The position numbers were made by a program, and so were the translations under genes. A DNA stretch of 64,000 nucleotides from Poecilobothrus nobilitatus (lineage: Eukaryota > Arthropoda > Insecta > Diptera > Dolichopodidae), in assembly GCA_947095535.1 (NCBI GenBank), contig OX352772.1, positions 165,702,615-165,766,614 on the forward strand, given 5' to 3'. The notes under the pieces were generated by a model. It ran no database searches, had not been told where the DNA came from, and saw only the letters and a program-made list of their open reading frames with translations. Positions 1 through 11,699 of the stretch are shown piece after piece (within the stretch, counting starts at the first letter, position 1; each line of letters opens with the position of its first letter).

Positions 1-120
1 AAAATGTTAAATAATATATTCAAAAATTAAAACAAAAAAAAAGTTTATGAAAATATTTTATTACTAAAAGATTAGGTACAACCATAGTGAAACAAAAATT
101 TTTTGTAGGAAAATATAATT

Positions 121-1625
121 AATTTTGGATCATTTTAAGTTTTTTTTACTTTTACTTTGATTTTCATTAGTTATTAACTTTTCTTTTAACCATTTTGTTT
201 CTTTTTTTAATCAGTTAATGATTCTAAAAATTTGGTTTTATGCGTAAAGTATTTTTCATCTTCTTTGAACCATATAGAATATTTAGGAGACTTTGGAGGC
301 TTCCAAAAAACAATATAAAATATTTTTTTTTTAATTATTTTTATGGAAATTTTGAGAAAAGTACTGATAAAATAGATGGATATAAAATTGAGTTATTTCG
401 AAAAATTTTCATGTTGGAGCTTTTAAATGAAGAATTTCTGAATCATTTTTATAGTTTTTTTGATAAATAAATTGCTCCGAATCAAGTAATAACGGGTTAT
501 CGGAAGCCTTTAAATATAAATCGGTGCATTGACCACAAAAAATTTTCATAATTTTAAAAATGATATATACCTTTATACATTACTCGAAACAACACCATAT
601 ACACCTTTCAGCATTACTCAAAATAACATCCTTTTTTTCCGTTTCATTTTCTTTTAAATTTTCCTCTAAATAACTGATGACAATGTTGGTAATATTATCA
701 TCAATTTGTTCCTCAACTTTTTCTTCATTTGATTCTAATTTATAATCTTCTATTTGATAATTTATTAAATCGTCGGAAATAAACTCACCATCATCTTCCT
801 CACAATTCGAGTGTTCAATTTTATAATTAATTAATTTTACAGACATCATTTTTGCTAAAACATTACTAAATTCAGCGACCGATGGATTATTATTACAACC
901 ATTTGTATAACGAATTAAAGAAAACAAATTTTTAGTTGTCATTGACTTTATATTTTGAAAATAATTTTTCATTTGTATTAGACAAAAATTTGATTATTTT
1001 GTTATGAAGCTGCACGGTATGGGTTCTTATCATATAATTTTTTGCTGTTAAGAAAATCAGATAAACTATTAATTTTAAATATAAAAGCTGCGGTGAATAA
1101 AACACAAGATTTTTTAGCAACTAATTTATTTGTTGAAACTAGTGTCTTAATAACAGCAGCAGCTGACAAAAAATCTGACAAGCCAATTTAAAATTAAAAA
1201 AACCTTTTTCAACCCCATTGAAATTATAAATAAAATAGGGACTTTCTTTTGAAACTCCTAACATTTTAAAACATTTATTAGGACCCTGATCATAAAAAAC
1301 TGCCCTAACATTAAGATTTAGATTGAAAGCTGTATTTAAATGTAAGTTTAAAAAATTTTGGAGATCTATACTACTAATACCGTTATTTGTTTTTGTAATA
1401 ACTAAGTTCATATTTTCAATTATGAATTAACCCTTTTAGCATAAATACGCAAATATACTTTGCAATTTCTTTTGCTCTTTCGTGACCATAGTCGCAAAAC
1501 CCAATTACTTCGTCCAGTACCGAATTATAGCTTAGATCCCGTTTTATAGCTATTTCATCAAAAACTAACACTGCTTCTTTGGAAAGAGAATTTGAATTTA
1601 AACAAATAAGTTTGAAATTTTTTAA
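121..1625 (-). pseudogene. P-element-like (THAP9-type) transposase remnant, lineage A copy 1
   Basis: This is a decayed transposase read on the minus strand. From 1,600 down to 1,430 it reads KEAVLVFDEIAIKRDLSYN and then VIGFCDYG, the conserved DE(M/I)-x-IK-x-DLSYN and GF-DYG blocks of P-element transposases. From 1,411 to 1,139 it reads NVRAVFYDQGPN and KMLGVSKESPYF, the next conserved block. The acidic stretch at 972-580 and the lysine- and leucine-rich stretch below 540 match the C-terminal region of the second copy at 13,017-13,990. Several frameshifts and stops separate the pieces, and no THAP DNA-binding domain is visible at the upstream end. I did not find terminal inverted repeats, and the left end may lie outside the window. 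Family assignment is from motif recognition; the break pattern is seen directly. Confidence 0.72.
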
Positions 1626-1639
1626 AAATAAAATTTAAG

Positions 1640-2494
1640 GGCTGGCGAAATATTTTCTAGTATGGTTTGAACTTTGTCACATATTTTAATTAATACATAA
1701 ATATTAATTTTGATGCATAATATTAATTTTGATGCAAACTTCAACAAATAATTTTGTGAATTGCATGAAAATTATTTTGAAGTTTGTCCATTTATTATAA
1801 ATCTTAAAAATCTACCCTTAAATTTTATTCTTAAAAAAATTTCGAAAATACATACATACATAATATGTAGTTGTTTTTTACTGGTTTACAATTTAATTAA
1901 ACTTTTAAAATAAAAATACAAACCATTTTTCATATTATATTAGGTACATACCTCCAATGGAAGCGACGAATTTTTATTAGAATAATTACGAATACTCATT
2001 CCAATAATAGCAAATTTTTATATACAATGCACATATTTTTTAGTTTTTCTTTTTACAAAATCAAAAAACCTCATACAATTTTCAATGTACATCATAATAT
2101 ACCTAATACTTACATATTATATTCACATTCATTCTTTACACAAAAAGAAAAAAACAAAAAAGAAATATAACTAAACAAAAAATATGTAGATAAAGGGATT
2201 GGTACTTCACTAAATTAGCGCTTTTAGTTAAAAAAAAAAATTCAAAAACAATCGAAGTAACCTTTGAAAATTTTTATTCAAATTTATTTTATAAATTTAA
2301 AAAATTTTTTTTTATTTCAATTCCAACAATCAAACATAAGCCAAAGTATATATGTATATTATATATATGCCCTGATTTCGATAGTCATTTCATAAAAATG
2401 AAAATGGAAAATTTCATTTCATTTTAATAATTTTTTGCGATTTCGATAGTCGGACAAAATGAAATGGAATTTAAAATTAAATTGATTTATATTA
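1640..2494. other. AT-rich spacer, no gene seen
   Basis: This stretch is simple AT-rich DNA. It has a short tandem motif around 1,695-1,740 (taatattaattttgatgca repeated two to three times) and a small imperfect repeat around TTTCGATAGTC at about 2,375 and 2,440. I see no coding motif, RNA gene or element end. Confidence 0.5.
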
Positions 2495-4083
2495 TTTTTA
2501 TACCCGTACGATAGGATCGGGTATAATAAAATTACTCCTCCGTTTGTAACACCTCGAAATAAGCGAGCTAGATATACCTTCAAAGGTATGGATCGGATCA
2601 GAAAAAAATTCTAAGACTTTTGAGCCATGTCCGTCCGTCCGTCCGTCCGTCCGTCAGCACGCTAACTCAAAAACTAAGAAAGCTAGAATCTTGAAATTTA
2701 CACAAAATATTTTGGGAGTAATTTGTAGGTTCCCTATTTTTTTTGGTTGAGTTTGGACCAAGCCTTAGGGTAGCTCTCGAACACCTAACTTTTAGATCCC
2801 CACATTTTTTTTGCAATAGAGCTATGAAATTTTAACTACTGATAGATCTCACAAAAATATTAATTTTATTTTTCATAACTTTTTTTTGTAGCCCCACCCG
2901 TTACGGAGCTACAGCTCCCCAAAGGTTCAAAAAAGCTCTATATTTAAATTGTTATAGCACAAGTTGTATAAGGTATATCTTCATTTTTAAAATGCCAAAC
3001 GATTACTACTTTTATTAGCTTTAAAAGTATATATACAATAAATATATATTTTTGGCATACGGTGTCTTAATTTACCGTTATGCGAAACTCAAATTTTGCA
3101 AAATTCTTTAACCCTTCCATCTTCTAAACGGTTAAAGTTGGAAACTTGAAATTTTGACAGAAGTTAGATCTTTGAAAATTAGTATGAGTCATTTCAGAAA
3201 TTTTTTTTGTATCACCCCCCGTTTAGGAGCTGTAAGGGGTCAAAAAGTGAAAATTTCTTATTTTTAAACACCTGTAACTTGAACACCTGTTAAAATTTTT
3301 TTGAAGTAATACACAAAAATTAAAGCTCCAACATTATACTTTTATTTCTGTTAACAACTTTTTTTAATAATATAGGGTTACTTTATAATTGACGAAAGTG
3401 TTACTTGATTTTTTCAAATTTTCTAACAAATTTCTTTAACGAATTTTTTTTGCATATTGTTTTACTCGATAATTTGAAATTGTTGAGGATATAATGCGTA
3501 GTACAAAAAAATGTAATTAAATAAACAACATAACGGTTGCTTGAAGAATTTTTATTTATATGATATTGATATATATACATACTTATATAATATCATGTTT
3601 ATTTACATATCGTATATGTCACTAGTGCATGAATGATAAGAGTATAGATGTATATTATATAGCGCCGTATTTACATACATATATGTATTTTATTGTACTT
3701 ATAAGAAATTATTCTGTCAATGGAATATTTAAATATAATATAATATAATATTTAAAATTATATTTACTGTTTTGTACTTAGTAAATTTAATATACATTTA
3801 CCGCTTAGTATTAAATGGTACTATAGAATATTTGAAAAAGTTTTGGATTGATAATCGTTATGTGGAAGGTTAGAATCTGCTTTTGAAGAATGTACATATA
3901 AACATGTAGTTTGAATATATGTACAACCCATAGTTCTAGAAATTATAAAATTCACCCAAATTATTTTAAAATACTAAAATATTAAAAAAATAATATTGTA
4001 AGCAGAGTGACAGGCTGTGAACATACTAACGGTTCGTACGGGTATCTAAGAGTTGACAAAGTCAACTGTATTCTTCCTCGTTT
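2495..4083 (+). mobile_element. DINE-1/Helentron-like non-autonomous element (HINE family A), copy 1
   Basis: This element begins in a T run followed by ATACCCGTACG (2,500-2,510). Near its far end it carries the reverse complement CGTACGGGTAT (4,035-4,045). A perfect 7-bp stem with an AAA loop follows (AGTTGACAAAGTCAACT, 4,051-4,067), and then a short tail ending CCTCGTTT. A GTCC microsatellite lies at 2,628-2,656. Subterminal inverted repeats, a 3' hairpin and a GTCY microsatellite are the hallmarks of Drosophila DINE-1/INE-1 elements, which are non-autonomous Helentrons. There is no coding capacity. Near-identical copies lie at 18,042-19,623 and 15,311-16,725, with an inverted fragment at 41,460-41,743. 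Boundaries were set by where the copies stop matching. Confidence 0.82.
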
Positions 4084-4328
4084 AAACCGTCAATACTTTC
4101 TTATTTTGAGGTTTTGACTATACAAAGCTATAAGTAAAAAATTAAGATTTAAAACACGTAGTTCCCAATACTGTAAAAGAAAAAAAGCAAAGAATTATAA
4201 AAAGTGCCGAAAAGTGGTTCTCTAGTTTTTGGATTCTGTTTTTTGGGGGCGGGCTAAAAGCTGAATTTTTTATTATTTTTTTTTTTTATATTTAAATTTT
4301 ACTACAAAATCGGTGAGTACTGAGTACC

Positions 4329-6465
4329 TTTTTATACCCTATACCTAAAGTATAGGGTATATTAACTTTGGTATGGTGTTTGTAACCACCAAAAGGAAGC
4401 GAGTTAGATATAGACATGTATATATATTCTGAATCAGGATCACCTCCTGAGTCGATTTAACGATGTCCGTCCGTCCGTCCGTCCGTTTACACGATAACTC
4501 AAAAACTAATGAAGCTATCTTGATGAAATTTATATAGTAGGTTACTAATTACGAAAGAAAGGTTAAGTTCGCATCTGGACAAAATCCGTCCATGGGTTCG
4601 GATTCTGGAAGCTGCCGAATGATTCCGGAGCAAACGAGATTATCTCCAAAACCAACAAAGATAGAACCTTTGAATTATGTACAATGATGTTCCTTCCCGT
4701 TCGATTCATGTCTCTGAAATTTAAGAGGATTTGGTCCATGCGTTTGGGTTTTGGAAGCTTCCGAACGAGCACCAGAGCAAATGAGAATATCTCCAAAACC
4801 AACAAAGATAGAACCTTTAAATTTTGTACAATGATGTTCCTTCCAGTTCAATTTATGTCTCTGAAATTTAAGAGGATTTGGTCCATGGGTTTGGATTTGG
4901 AAACTTACGAACGAGCACCAGAGCAAATGAGATTATCTCCAAAACCAACAAAGATATAACCTTTAAATTTGGGATAATGGTGTTCTTTCATGTTTTATTT
5001 AAGTCTCTGAAATTTGAGAGAATTTGGTCCATGGGTTCGGATTTTGGAAATTTCCGAACGAGCCCCAGAGCAAACGAGATTATCTCCAAAACTAACAACG
5101 ATAGAACCTTTAAATTTTGTACAATGATGTTCCTTCCCGTTCGAGTTATGTCTCTGAAATTTAAGAGGATTTGGTCCATGGGTTTGGATTTGGAATCTTC
5201 CGAACGAGCACCAGAGCAAATGAGATGATCTCCAAAACCAACAAAGATATAACCTTTAAATTTGGCAGAGTGGTGTTCTTTCATGTTTTATTTAAGTCTC
5301 TGAAATGTGAGAGGATTTGGTCCATGGGTTCGGATTTTGGAAGCTTCCGAACGAGCCCCAGAGCAAACGAGATTATCTCCAAAACCAACAAAGATAGAAC
5401 CTTTAAATTTTTCATAATGATGTTCCTTCCAGTTTGATTTATGTCTCTAAAATTTAAGAGGATGTGGTCCATGGGTTTGGATTTTGGAAGCTTCCGAACG
5501 AGCCCCAGAGCAAATGAGATTATCTCCAAAAACAACAAATATATAACCTTTAAATTTGGCCGAATAGTGTTTTCTCATGTTTGATTTAGGTCTCTGAAAT
5601 TTGAGAGGATTTGGCCATAGGTTTAAATTTGAAAGGATTTGAACCGTGGATTCGGATTTTGGAAGCTTCCGAACGAGCCGCAGAGCAAATGAGATTATAT
5701 CCAATGCGATCAAAGGTAGAACCTTTGAATTTGGTACAATGGTGTTCTTTCGTGTTTGATTTATGTCTCTGAAATTTAAGAGGATTTGGTGCATGGGTTT
5801 GGTTTTGGAAGCTTCCGAACGAGCCCCAGAGCAAATGAGATTATCTCCAAAACCAATAAAGATATAACCTTTACTTTTGGCAGAATGGTGTTCTTTCATG
5901 TTTTATTTAAGTCTCTGAAATTTGAGAGGATTTGGTCTTTGGGTTCGGATTTTGAAAGCTTCCGAACGAGCCCCAGAGCAAATGATATTGTCCCCAAATG
6001 CAACAAAGATATAATCTTTAAATTAGGCAGAATGGAGTTCCTTCATGTTTGACTTATGTTTCTGAAATTTGTGAGGATTTGGTCCATGGGTTCAAATCTT
6101 GGAAGCTTCTGGACGAGCCCCAGAGCAAACGAGTATATCTCCACAACCAACAAAGATAGAACTTTTATTTTTAGTACAAAGGTGTTCTGTTATGTTTCCT
6201 TTTCTGTAAAATTGGAAACTGACATATGAAAGAATTTGAACCATGGGTTCGTATTTTGGAAACTTCCTGACGAGCACAAGATGTCAAGCATATCCCAAGC
6301 GGATGCCTCTTTTACGTTCTTGAAATTCGAGTTGAATAAGACAGAAAAGGGAAGAAGTTCAAGCAGCTGCCAAAAACACATGGATTTTTAATTTAATTCG
6401 AATTATTCAGGAGTAGGGTATCAATAAATCGGTTGCATCGACTTACTGTTACATTTACTTGTTTT
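4329..6465 (+). mobile_element. HINE family B with central tandem repeats
   Basis: This is a second Helentron-like family. It starts TTTTTATACCCTATAC and immediately forms an 11-bp perfect hairpin (arms ATACCCTATAC and GTATAGGGTAT, 4,333-4,359). A GTCC microsatellite follows at about 4,466-4,484. The body is a 147-bp tandem array. The 3' end carries the subterminal inverse GGGTATCAATAAATCGG and then a hairpin-like GC-rich segment and TTACTTGTTTT. The same 3' end appears inverted at 7,123, which defines the right boundary. Published DINE-TR1 elements of Drosophila have the same design, with roughly 150-bp central tandem repeats; the link here is by structure, not by sequence search. Confidence 0.75.
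4560..6285 (+). repeat. 147-bp tandem repeat array (about 11 units)
   Basis: The landmark TATCTCC followed by AAAACCAAC recurs at 4,641, 4,788, 4,934, 5,081, 5,227, 5,374, 5,521, 5,696, 5,842, 5,989 and 6,135. Spacings are 146-147 bp apart from one of 175. Two unit types are recognisable: one reads ACAATGATGTTCC, the other AATGGTGTTCTTTCATG. From 4,788 to about 5,600 they alternate, giving a 293-bp higher-order unit. 147 is divisible by 3, so reading frames stay open across neighbouring units on both strands. This explains the many 60-150 codon open frames here, and I do not call them genes. Single inverted units sit at 6,770-6,870 and 7,590-7,720. Confidence 0.9.
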
Positions 6466-7122
6466 ATATGTAATTTGTAAAGTGACAGTAAGCAAATATC
6501 AAATAAAAAATTTAAATTTAAGTTCATCAATTTAGTATAGATTAAGAAGTAATTATAATTAGTGAAAATTATATTGAAAAAATTATAATAAAAATCAAAA
6601 TTTAAAATTCTAGCATTATTGTTTCTAAAATTGTTTCTAAATTTATAATTAAAAGTATAAAATAAAAATTTGTTGTGTGAATATTGTAAATTTGATAAAT
6701 TAAAATTAAAATAATGTAATATAAAAATTAACTTTTTGTTTTTGTTATTTGCCATATGTTTTTATGGTTCTATCTCTGTTGGTTTTTGAGATATACTCGT
6801 TTACTCTTGGGCTCGTTCGGAAGCTTCCAAAATCTGAACCCATGGACCACATCCTTTCAACTTTGAACATTTCACATCCTTTTTCATAAAGAAAACATGA
6901 CAGAACATAATTTTATAATTAATAATAATTTTTTAAATTAAATGTTTTGTTATAATATTTGTAATTTTAACTTTTGGTAAATATGTTTTTCCTTTAATAA
7001 AAGCTTTGATTTAAGCAATTGAAATTATATAGTTAATAATATAAACTGTAATCATGAAATACAAATTGAGAATGTGATCAAGTTCAAGTTACAAGTTCAA
7101 GTTAAAAGGGAAAAATAAAAAA
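6466..7122. other. AT-rich spacer with one inverted 147-bp unit
   Basis: This is mostly AT-rich DNA between two HINE-B copies. Positions 6,770-6,870 hold a single reverse-complement unit of the 147-bp repeat (reads GGGCTCGTTCGGAAGCTTCC). An open frame of 120 codons at 6,393-6,755 (minus) is composed almost only of N, F, L, I and K, as chance AT-rich DNA gives, so I do not call it. Confidence 0.55.
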
Positions 7123-7725
7123 AAAACAAGTAAATGTAACAGTAAGTCGATGGCGCCGATTTATTAATACCCTATACCTGAATACTTCCAATTAAATTAA
7201 AAACCCATAAGTTTTCTGGCAGCTGCTTGAACCGCTTTCCTTTACTCCTTATTCAACTCGAATTGCAAGAACGCAAAAGAGGTATCCCTTAACAATCTTG
7301 TACAAAATTTCAAGTTTCCATCTTTATTAATTTGGAAGATATGGTTGTTGGCCCATGGCGTGTGTCAGGTACCCGAATTGCCACTACAATTCAAGAAATC
7401 CATCTCAGGAAAATAGAGGAAATATTACAGAACACCCTTGTACCAATTTTAAAGGTGCTGTCTTTTTGGTTTTGGAGATGTGCTCGTTTGCTCTTTGGTT
7501 AATTTGAAAGTTTTCAAAATCCAAACACATGGTTCAAATCATCTCAAATGTCAGTTTTAAATTTTAAAGAAAAGGAATAACAAAATACCGTTGTTTGTAC
7601 CAAATATAAAGGTTCTATTTTTACTGGTTTTGGAGATATGTTCGTTTGCTCTGGGGCTCGTTCGGAAGCCTCTAAAATCTGAACCCATGGTCGAAATCCT
7701 CTCAAATTTCAGCGGCATAAATAAA
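7123..7725 (-). mobile_element. HINE family B, inverted and 5'-truncated copy
   Basis: The segment starts AAAACAAGTAAATGTAACAG, the exact reverse complement of the 3' end of the element at 4,329-6,465. The subterminal box ATACCCTATACC follows at about 7,168. It then runs through diverged 147-bp-type units, with CTCGTTTGCTCTGGGGCTCG at about 7,640. The microsatellite and 5' hairpin are missing, so the copy is truncated on its 5' side. No coding content. Confidence 0.65.
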
Positions 7726-8034
7726 ACATGCTTCACTTTACACTTTACATTCACTTTACAGAAAATTATATAATTTTACCAGAAAAGAGAAGAATATTGA
7801 ATACCTATGTATATGACTGGACGCAATTTCACAATTTAGAATGGGTTATGATGACGATAAGTATCAATAGTAAGAATAAAACAGAAATGAAAAGACTAAA
7901 GATATAAACTGGAACCTAAGATATGTTCTTCAATGCTTTTTTTAAAGAAATATAAATTATCCAGCACCTTCAATTAATTCGACAATTCATTATAGAGTTT
8001 AAGACAATTGTTTTTTTGATTATTGAGGTAAAAA

Positions 8035-9660
8035 TTAGGTTAGGTAAAAATGCGACTTGTTTCTGGTGTTGCGGTTATGTATGTCAATCATTCTGTCCAA
8101 TAGAAAATTATGTTTTATTTCGTTATTTATTATCCTAAAAGCTAATAAATACATTTCTAATTTGCAGATATTTGTAAAGCTTGGGTAATCGTTTGGGTAC
8201 AAATTATGGGTGGGATACAGTAATGTATAGTTGTGTATAGTTTTAATAACTTTTTTGTGAACAATATCTAATTTATTCAGCAAAGTTTGTGAAGCATTAT
8301 TCCAGATGGGATTTAAATAATTAATGTTAGATAAAATATAAGAGGAGTATATTATTTTGAGAACTTTTTCAGTAAAACATCGTCGGAGACGTTTAATAAT
8401 AAAAATGTACTGTGTAATTTTTTTTTATAAGTAGTTCAATGTGGGCATTTCACTACATTTAACTGTCTAAAAGTAATCCCAAATAGTTAAATAATTTAAC
8501 AACTTCGATTATATTTCCATTGATTCCAAAATTTCAATTGCTAAAATATTTATTTTCAAATAACATTTTTGTCTTCTTTACATTGAGTAGTAACTTGTGT
8601 TTAGTAAGCCGCTGTTCAATAATAATTAAGTCGGATTCTATATCATATCTTATTTCAGTTTCACTGTTTTTTGCATATGCAACTACTGCATCATCGGCAT
8701 AAAGTTGGATTGTGCCTTTTAAATGTAAGTACGCAAGATCATTTATGTATAATTTAAATAGGAGTGGTCCCGAAATAGAACCTTGAGGAACTCCTTTTGT
8801 TATCAATTGGGATTCAGTAAAGACACTATTTACACATACTTTTTGATGACGATTAACTAAATACGATGAGAAATACTTTTGTTCGTTTGAATGAACATTA
8901 ATATTTGACAGTTTAAGTAGCATAATTTTGTGGTCAATACAGTCAAACGCCTTTTGTAGGCCCAAGAATAGACACTCGCCATAGTTCCCTTCCTCCATAC
9001 TTTTGGAAACTAAATTGGTCAAACTTAAATATGCAGCTGTTGTATTAGATTTATTCTCAAAACCAAACTGTTTGTTGCTCATAATTTGGTTTGTAGTGAT
9101 AAAGTTATCTAAGCGATTTTTTATTATTGTTTCAAATATCTTCGAGAAACAGCTCAACACGGAAATGGGACGGTAATTAGTTACATTAGTTGTGCTACCA
9201 CTTTTGAAGATGGGCGTTACAATTGCAGTTTTTAGTAAGTCTGGAAAAACAGATGTTAGGAATGAAATGTTTATGAATTTCACTAGAATTGGGGTTAATG
9301 TAGTTTTTTAACAAACCTAGAAGAAATATTATCGTCACCAGTGGCTGTAGCTGTTTTTAACTTATCAATGGCAGCATTTACTTCTATTTGATTAGTAGGG
9401 TTTTACTGAAAGTTACTAATACCGGTTTGCATAAAACTGTTTATGTACTCTCTGTCTATAGGGAGTTTGCAAACATTTATTTCGTTGGTTACGTTGACAA
9501 AGAAATTGTTCAATTCATTAGCAATTTCTGTATCGTTTTTAAATATATTTACACCTTTGTTTAAAATTTATTACCTGACAGGTAGAACTTTTGGTATCTT
9601 TGTTGTACATTATTTTTTTATAAAAGTTCCATAAATTTTTACTGTTGCCCGGATCCCGAG
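8035..9660 (-). pseudogene. LINE ORF2: reverse transcriptase, endonuclease lost
   Basis: Reading down from 9,660, the linker before the RT domain (NIFKNDTEIANELNNFFVN) is visible with stops around it. The open piece at 9,283-8,534 (249 residues) carries the RT palm blocks: TPIFKSG, NYRPISVLSCFSKIFE, QFGF, the LDLQKAFD-like block altered to LGLQKAFDCIDH, GVPQGSISGPLLF, and the catalytic YADDAVV. The first catalytic aspartate position reads L-G-L, so the usual D before LQKAFD is replaced. The piece at 8,283-8,035 (LNKLDIVHKKVIKTIHNY) is the C-terminal region of such proteins. Stops and shifts between these pieces make it a pseudogene. Confidence 0.8.
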
Positions 9661-9772
9661 CTATTTGATCAATAATATTAAAAAAATTAAATAATTGAGA
9701 AATTTAAATGAAAAAAAGTTTAAGTTTTTGCTATTTATCATGTTTGTGTGTAAAAACTTGAAAGAAGAAATT

Positions 9773-10817
9773 TTATTTATTACCCCTCACATATTTTATG
9801 AATATAGTTGATGTCATTATATGATAAGATCTTGTAGACTTTGCTAGTTTGTGTTTTCCGCAAAAAAAAATTGTATTTTCCTTGACCCAAAGAAATTGAA
9901 ATTCGTGCAAGAGCTTAATTTTCTTTGTCTCATGATAAAGTTTTGACTGCACTATTGATAGGTTATGTCGAAAAAAAATTTCTTTGTTTCCAAATTTAGT
10001 CATATTTAACTCAGCCGTAAAAATGTGTTTATAATTACGCTTTTTTGACATTATTTCATTTTTAGTAGACTCAGAATTCAACTTCACGGCATATAATTGG
10101 TTTAAAATTGCACCATTTTTTCCTCCTTGATTAATTTTTGTTATATCAACTATGTCTTGCTCAGCACCAATGTTTTTGCTTAGAGCTAAAATTGTTTCGG
10201 TAGGATTTTCCAGATTTGTAGGTAAACCAAATACGACAACATTATTTTTTAAACTATGCTGGTTCGATTTATCTAAAAGGTATTCCAAATTGTTTACTTT
10301 GCTTGTTAGGACAGTGTTATTTTTTTCAAATTTATCCAGTCGATGTTTTGATTTTTGATTTATATTTTGATTTTTAACATCTTCGAGTTTGAGCGCTAAA
10401 TTGGCTTGTCCCTTATGCATATCTAGTATTACACTACCAAGGCTTTTCAAAAATTTCGCCACTTCCTCCAGTGTGCATTTGGTATGCTTAAATGATAGTT
10501 CTTCTTCAAAACAATAGTGCGAATTGCAATTATTGTTGTCTTCTTCAGTATTAATTACAACTTTAGAGTTAGAATTTGAATTGTTGTTATCTTCTTCAGA
10601 GTTAATTACACCTCTAGAATTAGAATTTACGTTATCTTCTTCAATATCTTTAACACTTACACATTTCCATAAAACACCATTTGTTTTAACAGCCTCAAAA
10701 AGCTGACATTTTAACGCATCCATAGTAACTTGCATTACACGACCCACATCGTATTGCTTTTGTTTTATCAGTTATACTTTTATTACAAATCTTACACTGC
10801 TTACATTGCTTAGTCAT
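9773..10817 (-). pseudogene. LINE ORF1 with N-terminal zinc finger, frameshifted
   Basis: The protein begins at the ATG complementary to 10,815-10,817. The first about 40 residues form a Cys-rich finger (MTKQCKQCKICNKS, then RCGSCNASYYGC), typical of CR1-clade ORF1. A frame break near 10,697 shifts reading into the long frame that runs to 9,773. That frame has an acidic, Asn-rich repeat of three units (about 10,530-10,650), a coiled-coil stretch (KLEDVKNQNINQKSKHRLDK) and then NNVVVFGLP, which starts the RRM-like nucleic-acid-binding domain of ORF1 proteins. ORF1 proteins bind element RNA. Only the single break separates this from an intact ORF1. Confidence 0.7.
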
Positions 10818-10870
10818 TTTTACCTTCCGCTAAAAGTAAGAATTTGTTCGATATTTAATTTACAAAGATT

Positions 10871-11221
10871 TTCACTTTCCCACTTTCCGCCAAAAGTAAA
10901 TATACATACATACATATATGTAATTTTTTCTTAGAACAAACATTTTTTTCTGATTTAATTGACTAATGAGCAGATTTTGTTTAGGTTCACTTAAAAACAA
11001 GTGTAGAAAGTTTTTAATTTTAAAAATAATTAACAATTTTTATTTAATTGCACAATTTAAAATTTATATAATTTTTTTAATTTATATTAAATTTAAGCGA
11101 TAAATTTTACAAACAATTCAAAACAAACGTCAAACGTCAAAAAAAACAAATGAGCAAATCAATTTATGATTTTCTCATTTATGATTTACTCGAATTTCAG
11201 TGCTGTTCACTGGGACGATTT
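10871..11221. other. AT-rich spacer, no gene seen
   Basis: AT-rich DNA between the LINE and a gypsy remnant. I see a short direct repeat (AACGTCAAACGTCAAA near 11,127) and a doubled TTTATGATTT motif near 11,163-11,190, and nothing else. Confidence 0.45.
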
Positions 11222-11690
11222 TTTTCCTTTTAGTGGTATTGGACATTTAATGAAATTGTAAGTATGTTGTCTTTGCGATCAATGATGGCTTCTAGTTGTT
11301 TGAGTGTGTCGTCGCCGATAATTCCGTCAAATAATTTTAATTCTGGTAATATGAAAAAGCCGAGATTGGTGTCATTTACGAATGGTTGAAATATTCCGAA
11401 TGGTTGCTAGTTTATTGGAGCGGGCATCCTGTCACTTGAATTTTCGTTGTGTATTGGTATGTTTCTGATATTCGTATTTTGGATTTCAAACCAGGAAGAA
11501 TATGCATCCGCTAATGCTTGAAATTTCTGTATCATAAGCACTGTAGAGAACCCACCATTAAGTTCTCTTACAAACCCATCGAGGGCGTTGTTACTATTCG
11601 CTTCATTGTTTCTGCACTGTATGACTCGGTTGTAATCTTGTTGATTATTAGCGATGACTGATAGTTCACGCATAAAACTCATCAATTGTA
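11222..11690 (-). pseudogene. Ty3/gypsy gag C-terminus and protease remnant
   Basis: On the minus strand, 11,685-11,407 encodes 92 residues (VIQCRNNEANSNNALDGFVR and similar) resembling a retrotransposon gag tail. After the stop the same frame continues QPFGIFQPFVN, then FFILPELKLFDGIIGDDTLK and EAIIDRKDNILTI. Gypsy-group retrotransposons carry this conserved L-x-FDGI(L/I)GDD/N block at the end of the aspartic-protease region. The catalytic DSG/DTG is not seen. Sequence above 11,690 keeps a somewhat higher GC content and may be the element's leader, but no LTR is evident. Confidence 0.6.
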
Positions 11691-11699
11691 TGATTTTTC

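Larger units (their letters stand above)
7950..10870 (-). mobile_element. CR1/Jockey-type LINE, internally deleted
   Basis: This is a non-LTR retrotransposon in minus orientation. ORF1 lies at 10,817-9,773 and ORF2 reverse-transcriptase sequence at 9,660-8,035. Only about 110 bp separate the end of ORF1 from the pre-RT linker, so nearly all of the endonuclease domain that normally starts ORF2 has been deleted. Upstream of ORF1, two short repeats (CCGCTAAAAGTAAGAATTTG and CCGCCAAAAGTAAA) look like 5' UTR. The 3' end near 7,950 is approximate because I see no clear tail. The element cannot retrotranspose on its own. Confidence 0.75.

Noticed and set aside
240..470. Plus-strand 76-codon frame near the left edge
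   Set aside because: It is antisense to the C-terminal region of the P-like transposase remnant; the other copy at 13,290-13,400 shows the same sequence with the coding sense on the minus strand.
4563..6277. Numerous 60-150-codon open frames on both strands
   Set aside because: They all fall in the 147-bp tandem array. The period is a multiple of three, so frames stay open by repetition; the peptides are the same repeat in different frames and show no domain.
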